A stretch of DNA of 11,889 nt from Amoebophrya sp. AT5.2 (lineage: Eukaryota > Sar > Dinophyceae > Syndiniales > Amoebophryaceae), in NCBI GenBank assembly GCA_005223375.1, contig RXOD01005940.1:1-11889 (forward strand). Reading direction: 5' to 3'. The translations under genes and the position numbers were made by a program. Positions 7,504 to 11,889 of this stretch are shown here, in pieces. The notes below the pieces were generated by a model, which was given only the letters and a program-made list of their open reading frames with translations, made no database searches and was not told the DNA's origin. Every line of letters begins with the position of its first letter. Position 1 is the stretch's first letter.

Positions 7504-10500
7504 TCACATTTTCTTCTCCTCCACCGTCTTCGCCCTCTTGTCGCAGACGTCTTTAATCCAGTTTGCCTCCAGGAGTCCGATGTTTCCTTCTTCTTGTTTT
7601 AGCGCCAACACTTGAGCGATGTTCATTTTCCCCTTCACACTTAGATCTGTTTTGAAGCCGAAGTTTGCTTCGACACAGCCGAAGCCCTCGCCACTCTTTT
7701 CCTTCCCCACATCTGCGAAGTCGTGGAAAAACGCGACGTGCTTCAAGATCGTCGCACAGCTCTGGAAGAACTCCACCCGTCTTGGTTTCTCCGGCGATAG
7801 CAGAACGAGGAACAAACAGTTTAGCCCGGCCGCCGTTCGGTCCTCGTGCAGCGATCTAAAAATGTCTTTTGGAAGCTTCTGCTGAAGCGCGTCGTAGATC
7901 TCCATCTCGCCCCGAATGCAGACCTCCTGGAAAATGGTGCGCCCAGACTTCGCGTCGCGCTCGAGCAGATTCTCCAGACGAACAAAGCCCGACTTGTGGT
8001 AGCAATCCAATTTCGCCTGGAAAATTGTGAGTTTCTCCTCTGATTTTTTCTGCGTGGTCGACAGGGCGGCCCGCATGCCTTCGAAAAAAGATTTGATCTT
8101 CAATTTCGTCAGTTTGTTGCACGGCTCCAACTTCGGCACGAGGGTGCGCGGATCCGGATTTTCGGCAGTAAAGCCTGGCACGCCGTCCGGGTTGTGGGCG
8201 CTTCTAAGTTCGTCTTCTTTTGCTCCGCTCACAGGTGCGCCTCCAGCTCCACCTGCATGCAGCGACGGGGGCTCGCCTACTTTCGGCGCCGGCGGTCCCA
8301 TCGCGGCTTTGGCAACATTGGCAAGCGCAAGTTGATTTAGATTCCCGGCACTAGCACTTCCCGGGAAGGCGGAGTTCGGCGCAAAGCCGCCGCTACTAGA
8401 GGATGAGCTCGAACACGAAGCTGCCGCACTCGGATCATGCATTTGCATCCCGCCCCCCATCATATTGCTCCCCGGCCGCATTTCCCTTTGGTGCGGCAGC
8501 CCTCCCGCATGGATTGACTGCTGCTGCAGCGCGGCCTGCTGCTGATTTGAATGGTTCTGGTTCTGCACAACCATGTTGATGTTGATGGTTGGCTGAGCCG
8601 GCTGCACCTGGAAGTGCTGTTGGTTCACACTAACCATATTCATGCCGCCGCCCCCCGGGGGGCCCGCCGGTGCTGATGGAAGTGAAACATCACTCTGGTA
8701 GTTCATTTGCGAAGCGTTGAATGCGTTTCCACCTACGGTGCTGCTTTGCAGCTGGTTGTTGAAGCCAGGTGGCTGAGGATTCATCTGTTGAAATTGCGGA
8801 TACGGCTGCGGCAGCGCCCGCTCCTGCTGTCCGAATGCTGGCTGCTGCAGCAGCAGCTGCTGCTGCTGCGGGACCTGGAATTGACTTTGGGCAGGTTGTT
8901 GGAAGTTGGAGTTGCTGCCTGTCATCATCTGCGATGCCGGCGCAAGACCTCCGAGGCCACCGGGTTGCTGCACGAAATTCGATTGCGCTTGGGATTGCGT
9001 TTGCGCCGGGACCATCATATTGTTCGCCGCATACGTCGTGGTTTGAGGCTGGCCAGCAAGAAAGTTGCTGCCCTGCTGTTGAGGATTAGAAGTTGACCCA
9101 AATGTTGATCCGAAAGGCTGCTGTCCTTGGCCTGGTACGTGTTGTCCCAAAAACGTGCTCTGGTGCTGCGCGAATCCGGCGGCGACACCTTGCGGCATGG
9201 CGTTCACGCTCAGGTGGTTTGTCTGCTGCACCATCTGCGATGCCGATGCAGAGCCAAACGAAGAGAAGCCGCTGTGCGTCATCTTCGCTCCTAATTGCTG
9301 ATGCTGACCCTGGCCAGCACTCGTACCAGGACTAATTAAGCCACTTGACCCGCCGCCACCGAATTGTCCACCAGCGGGAGCGAATGCTTGTTGCTGTTGC
9401 CCGAACTGGGTAGATGCTTGCTGCTGCGCGTGCGGGGGCTGGCCACTTCCACCAAAGCCGAATGTCCCGAAGCCACCCTGTGTGTTTGGGGCCTGCGGCG
9501 CCTGTGACGGTGCTGCACTGAAGGTATTGTTGACCACTGGAAAAGATGTGCGACCGGCCGCCGACGTCGGCTGTTGAAATTGTGGCCCGGGCGGAACACG
9601 CGACGAGGCGGCTCCAAAGCCGAAGCTGGACGACGATGTTGACGAGCCAAACTGATTTTTCAACGACCACGTGGAGGCACCGCCAAACTGATTGGACGCG
9701 CGGTTGCCGAAGCCGAAGCTCGTCGATGAGGTCGACCCTCCAAATTGTGAGGACATCGGAGCTTGGCCTCCGAATTGCGAGCTTGGCGGAGCTTGGAGGT
9801 TGGGCTGGCCGAAGCTGGAAAAATTTAAGGACGAAAATTTCGACGAGGGGGTAGCGGCTCCAAATTGGGACGGTGGAGGTACTACTAGCTGCTGGTGCTG
9901 AAACTGATTCTGCAACGACGACGTTGCCGGGCCCGCTGTTGCGGCTGATGCGTTAGCTTGCGGTAAACCTCCTCCAGTGCTGGTCCCGAATCCGCCAGTC
10001 GCTGGTTGGAGCTTGTAGTTCTGCTCGGTGCCAGCAATTCCCATTGCACTGAAGCTAGGTAGGCTTCGAGAAATTTGCTCCGCTGTTAGACCGGGCGCAG
10101 GCACCAATTTGTTAACTCGCGGCCCTCGTGGTCGCCCATCCGCTACACCGTCCGACGCAGCCGGCGAAACTTTCGGAGCGTCAGCCGTCTGCTTTTCGAC
10201 CGAAAGTGCTGCAGCTGCGCCTGAGTTGATGGCACCGATGAAGTCAGCGGCGTCGGCGGAATCCGGGAGGGGCTGCGAATCGGAATCGGGCGCCAGAAGA
10301 TCCAAGCTATCGGTTTTTGGAGCAGGCGCTGCGACGATATTCGAATCTGCTCCCGCGTCGTGTTTCTTGTTGACTGTAGTGCCACCATTTGATGTTCCGA
10401 GGCTTTCCTTGTCTTTCCCTGCGACGCCGAGGTCCTGACCCGGCTTACCCTTACCAGCTGCACGGCCAGCCTCTTCTGCATCGTCAACGTCAACGCCTGC

Positions 10501-11889
10501 CATGTCGAATAAAACATCCTCGTCAAGAACATCCACTTCCTCTGCTATTGCGTCAATTTGCTCCGCGGTACCGTCCTCTGCTCGCTTGTCAGCACCGATG
10601 CCTTTCGAACGTCCGGCTCGTAGTTCGTCTAGTCCGGCCAGCTTCGTTTTATTTGCCGCTCTAGCTGCTGGCGCAGCTCCACCAGCTAGCCCTAGCCCTA
10701 AATCTGCGAGAGTCTGCTTCGGTTTGTCCGCCGGTTTGTTGGCTGCTGCAAACAGGATTTCCACTTTTTGGCGATTGTCCCGGATTTCACGCAAAGACAC
10801 AAAAGGAGCGGGCGTCGCGTTGTCTGCAATCTTGCGGCGTTTTTCGGCCGGCCCGTCGTCCACAACTGGAACTCCCGCTGTTGCTTCTGCTTGTCCTTGT
10901 GGGGGTGCGACTGCAGCTATATCCGGGCCAGCTGCGCCGGCATTCCCTGGTGCCGGCGGATGGGATGCTCCCGGGCCTGGTGCAGCTTCGTCTGCAGCGC
11001 GCGACCGGGGAGGCGCCAAATGCTGAAACGGCCGCTCTGAATCAGAGAAAACGGGCGAAATCATGCTGGCTGCGGGAGCAGCACCTCCACCCGAGCCCGG
11101 ATTCGTCTGCTGCAATTGTTGGCGCGTCAAATGTTGAAACGGCCGGCGCGATGAATCTGACTCAGGTGAAATGAGGTTCGGAGCCTGACGTAGCTGGCCG
11201 AGGTGATTTCTCGCCGCAAAGTCTGCGTGCACACGCCGCGGGACACTCACGAATTGCATCAGACTGCTGCGACTTGGCTCGCCAGGTCGCTCGTGGTCGT
11301 TTGCAGCTGGTTTATTCAGTATCGTCTGCTGCAGAAAATGGTCGAACTGGTCGCACTTCTGGCCAAACAGCTTCTGTCGCGTTTTTCGTGGCATTAGTGC
11401 CAGAAAATCCTTCATGCGGCAGAACGGTGCGGCGCCCGTTATGCGACAAGCAGTGGAAGCTGGACGACCTGGGAGACCCCCCTCGCTTCCATTTGTTTCC
11501 CCCGAGCGAGTGGGCTCGCCTTCCTTGATTTCGTTTTTAACTAGGACAGGCGCTTGTATCTGAGCGGAGAACGTGGTAGGTCTAGAGGATGCCTGCTCTT
11601 TTGCCAAAGATAATGCTACGGTGGGCGCCGTTCTTCCAGGTTGCTTCGTATTCGTGCCCCGCTCCTCCATACAGGCAGCAGTTGATGCCGCAGTATCTGT
11701 ATCACGTGGCTGAGCACGATCAGGCATTCGCAGTGGAGGCCCAGCTTCAGTCGCGTCGTGGTCCTGCTTTTCTCCAATTTTAACAGCGTCGCGAGGATTG
11801 ATATGTTGCGGTTGACGGACTGCCGCTGCGCCGGTAGTCGTTGTGGCGCCGGAGGCCGCATTCGGGCTACTCGAAGTGGCTGCTCCCCC
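7504..11889 (-). CDS. Gene C: FG-repeat protein with an ankyrin-like C-terminal domain, 5' partial
   Basis: The frame is open from the right edge to the stop at 7504. The first Met in the window (11727-11725) is residue 55, and 54 in-frame codons precede it with no stop, so the start lies outside. Residues count from the right edge. About 157-196 is a basic, Phe-rich segment (KTRQKLFGQ). A 16-residue motif occurs twice at 239-291. Residues 438-475 are acidic. From 634 to 1020 there are about 20 FG dipeptides, several as FGFG or SQFGG, in Ser/Gln/Gly/Ala-rich sequence without charge, as in nuclear-pore FG domains. Residues 1020-1200 are Gln/Asn/Met-rich with a Ser run. From about 1240 the sequence is folded in character, and GRTIFQEVCIRGEMEIYDAL (about 1316-1335) follows the ankyrin pattern. 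FG nucleoporins line the pore and bind transport receptors; that role is inferred. The C-terminus is not the Nup98 autoprotease type, so an FG-rich scaffold elsewhere is an alternative. Confidence 0.8.
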   Translation of the reverse strand, partial: GGAATSSSPNAASGATTTTGAAAVRQPQHINPRDAVKIGEKQDHDATEAGPPLRMPDRAQPRDTDTAASTAACMEERGTNTKQPGRTAPTVALSLAKEQASSRPTTFSAQIQAPVLVKNEIKEGEPTRSGETNGSEGGLPGRPASTACRITGAAPFCRMKDFLALMPRKTRQKLFGQKCDQFDHFLQQTILNKPAANDHERPGEPSRSSLMQFVSVPRRVHADFAARNHLGQLRQAPNLISPESDSSRRPFQHLTRQQLQQTNPGSGGGAAPAASMISPVFSDSERPFQHLAPPRSRAADEAAPGPGASHPPAPGNAGAAGPDIAAVAPPQGQAEATAGVPVVDDGPAEKRRKIADNATPAPFVSLREIRDNRQKVEILFAAANKPADKPKQTLADLGLGLAGGAAPAARAANKTKLAGLDELRAGRSKGIGADKRAEDGTAEQIDAIAEEVDVLDEDVLFDMAGVDVDDAEEAGRAAGKGKPGQDLGVAGKDKESLGTSNGGTTVNKKHDAGADSNIVAAPAPKTDSLDLLAPDSDSQPLPDSADAADFIGAINSGAAAALSVEKQTADAPKVSPAASDGVADGRPRGPRVNKLVPAPGLTAEQISRSLPSFSAMGIAGTEQNYKLQPATGGFGTSTGGGLPQANASAATAGPATSSLQNQFQHQQLVVPPPSQFGAATPSSKFSSLNFSSFGQPNLQAPPSSQFGGQAPMSSQFGGSTSSTSFGFGNRASNQFGGASTWSLKNQFGSSTSSSSFGFGAASSRVPPGPQFQQPTSAAGRTSFPVVNNTFSAAPSQAPQAPNTQGGFGTFGFGGSGQPPHAQQQASTQFGQQQQAFAPAGGQFGGGGSSGLISPGTSAGQGQHQQLGAKMTHSGFSSFGSASASQMVQQTNHLSVNAMPQGVAAGFAQHQSTFLGQHVPGQGQQPFGSTFGSTSNPQQQGSNFLAGQPQTTTYAANNMMVPAQTQSQAQSNFVQQPGGLGGLAPASQMMTGSNSNFQQPAQSQFQVPQQQQLLLQQPAFGQQERALPQPYPQFQQMNPQPPGFNNQLQSSTVGGNAFNASQMNYQSDVSLPSAPAGPPGGGGMNMVSVNQQHFQVQPAQPTININMVVQNQNHSNQQQAALQQQSIHAGGLPHQREMRPGSNMMGGGMQMHDPSAAASCSSSSSSSGGFAPNSAFPGSASAGNLNQLALANVAKAAMGPPAPKVGEPPSLHAGGAGGAPVSGAKEDELRSAHNPDGVPGFTAENPDPRTLVPKLEPCNKLTKLKIKSFFEGMRAALSTTQKKSEEKLTIFQAKLDCYHKSGFVRLENLLERDAKSGRTIFQEVCIRGEMEIYDALQQKLPKDIFRSLHEDRTAAGLNCLFLVLLSPEKPRRVEFFQSCATILKHVAFFHDFADVGKEKSGEGFGCVEANFGFKTDLSVKGKMNIAQVLALKQEEGNIGLLEANWIKDVCDKRAKTVEEKKM
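8830..9990 (-). repeat. FG-repeat region of gene C
   Basis: About 20 Phe-Gly dipeptides lie between residues 634 and 1020. The densest part is about 9400-9850, where SSQFGG, NQFGG and S-FGFG units recur. Spacers are Ser/Thr/Gln/Gly/Ala/Pro with almost no acidic or basic residues, the composition of cohesive FG domains. Additional NF, QF and GF units without a following Gly continue at the C-terminal side, so the repeat grades into a Gln-rich tract. Confidence 0.8.
8842..8868. repeat. CTG/CAG tract with a central (CAG)3(CTG)3 palindrome, inside gene C
   Basis: On the plus strand the tract is (CTG)2(CAG)3(CTG)4. Positions 8848-8865 form a perfect 18-bp palindrome. On the coding strand it reads QQQQLLLQQ, so the Leu run comes from CTG codons of the inverted part. 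Such tracts fold into hairpins and can change in length. Confidence 0.7.
11017..11175 (-). repeat. Two copies of a 16-residue motif in gene C
   Basis: LISPESDSSRRPFQHL (11175-11128) and MISPVFSDSERPFQHL (11064-11017) start 111 bases (37 codons) apart. Ten of 16 positions are identical, with RPFQHL and ISP unchanged. The DNA is also similar around the RPFQHL codons. The surroundings are low complexity, so the two motifs stand out as a possible peptide-binding or phosphorylated linear motif. Confidence 0.65.

Noticed and set aside
1..11889. CRISPR array, rRNA, prokaryotic operon or insertion sequence
   Set aside because: No regularly spaced repeats, no rRNA cores, no ribosome-binding sites at the starts and no transposase-like frame were seen.

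Overview
The window looks like nuclear DNA of a microbial eukaryote, not bacterial, organellar or viral DNA. The support is threefold. Long open frames on the minus strand join through GT-AG spliceosomal introns that keep the reading frame. One product is a phenylalanine-glycine (FG) repeat protein of the kind found in nuclear pores. The proteins are rich in disordered Ser/Ala/Gln/Pro sequence, and the GC-rich coding stretches alternate with AT-richer introns and spacers. A protist such as an alveolate would fit the style (same-strand genes, large spacers, Gln-rich proteins), but no marker in the window settles the lineage. I saw no spliced-leader sequence, rRNA, tRNA or transposase gene.

Layout: three genes, all on the minus strand and head to tail. 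In transcription order (right to left) they are as follows. Gene C (7504-11889) is an intronless frame of at least 1461 codons, open through the right edge. It encodes a Gln/Ser/Pro-rich protein with about 20 FG dipeptides and a folded C-terminal domain that resembles divergent ankyrin repeats. A spacer of about 1.9 kb (5608-7503) holds no convincing gene, but has one nested inverted repeat that could be a structured RNA. Gene B (2760-5607) has three exons and encodes a coiled-coil protein of about 751 aa with a CxxCC motif just after the second splice junction. Its first intron carries an imperfect inverted repeat flanked by a 6-bp direct repeat, which looks like a miniature transposon insertion. 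A second spacer of about 1 kb (1704-2759) follows. Gene A (201-1703) encodes a disordered Ser/Ala/Glu-rich protein ending in a four-cysteine motif. It is probably interrupted by a donor site at its apparent stop and may continue past the left edge.

Nothing shows that the three genes share a pathway. Gene C points to the nuclear envelope or another FG condensate, gene B to a cytoskeletal or centrosomal scaffold, and gene A is unknown. The best candidates for something new are the pairing of FG repeats with an ankyrin-like C-terminus in gene C, the intron-borne inverted-repeat element, and the competing donor sites of gene B intron 2, which lead to two different open frames. No gene symbol could be given with confidence.
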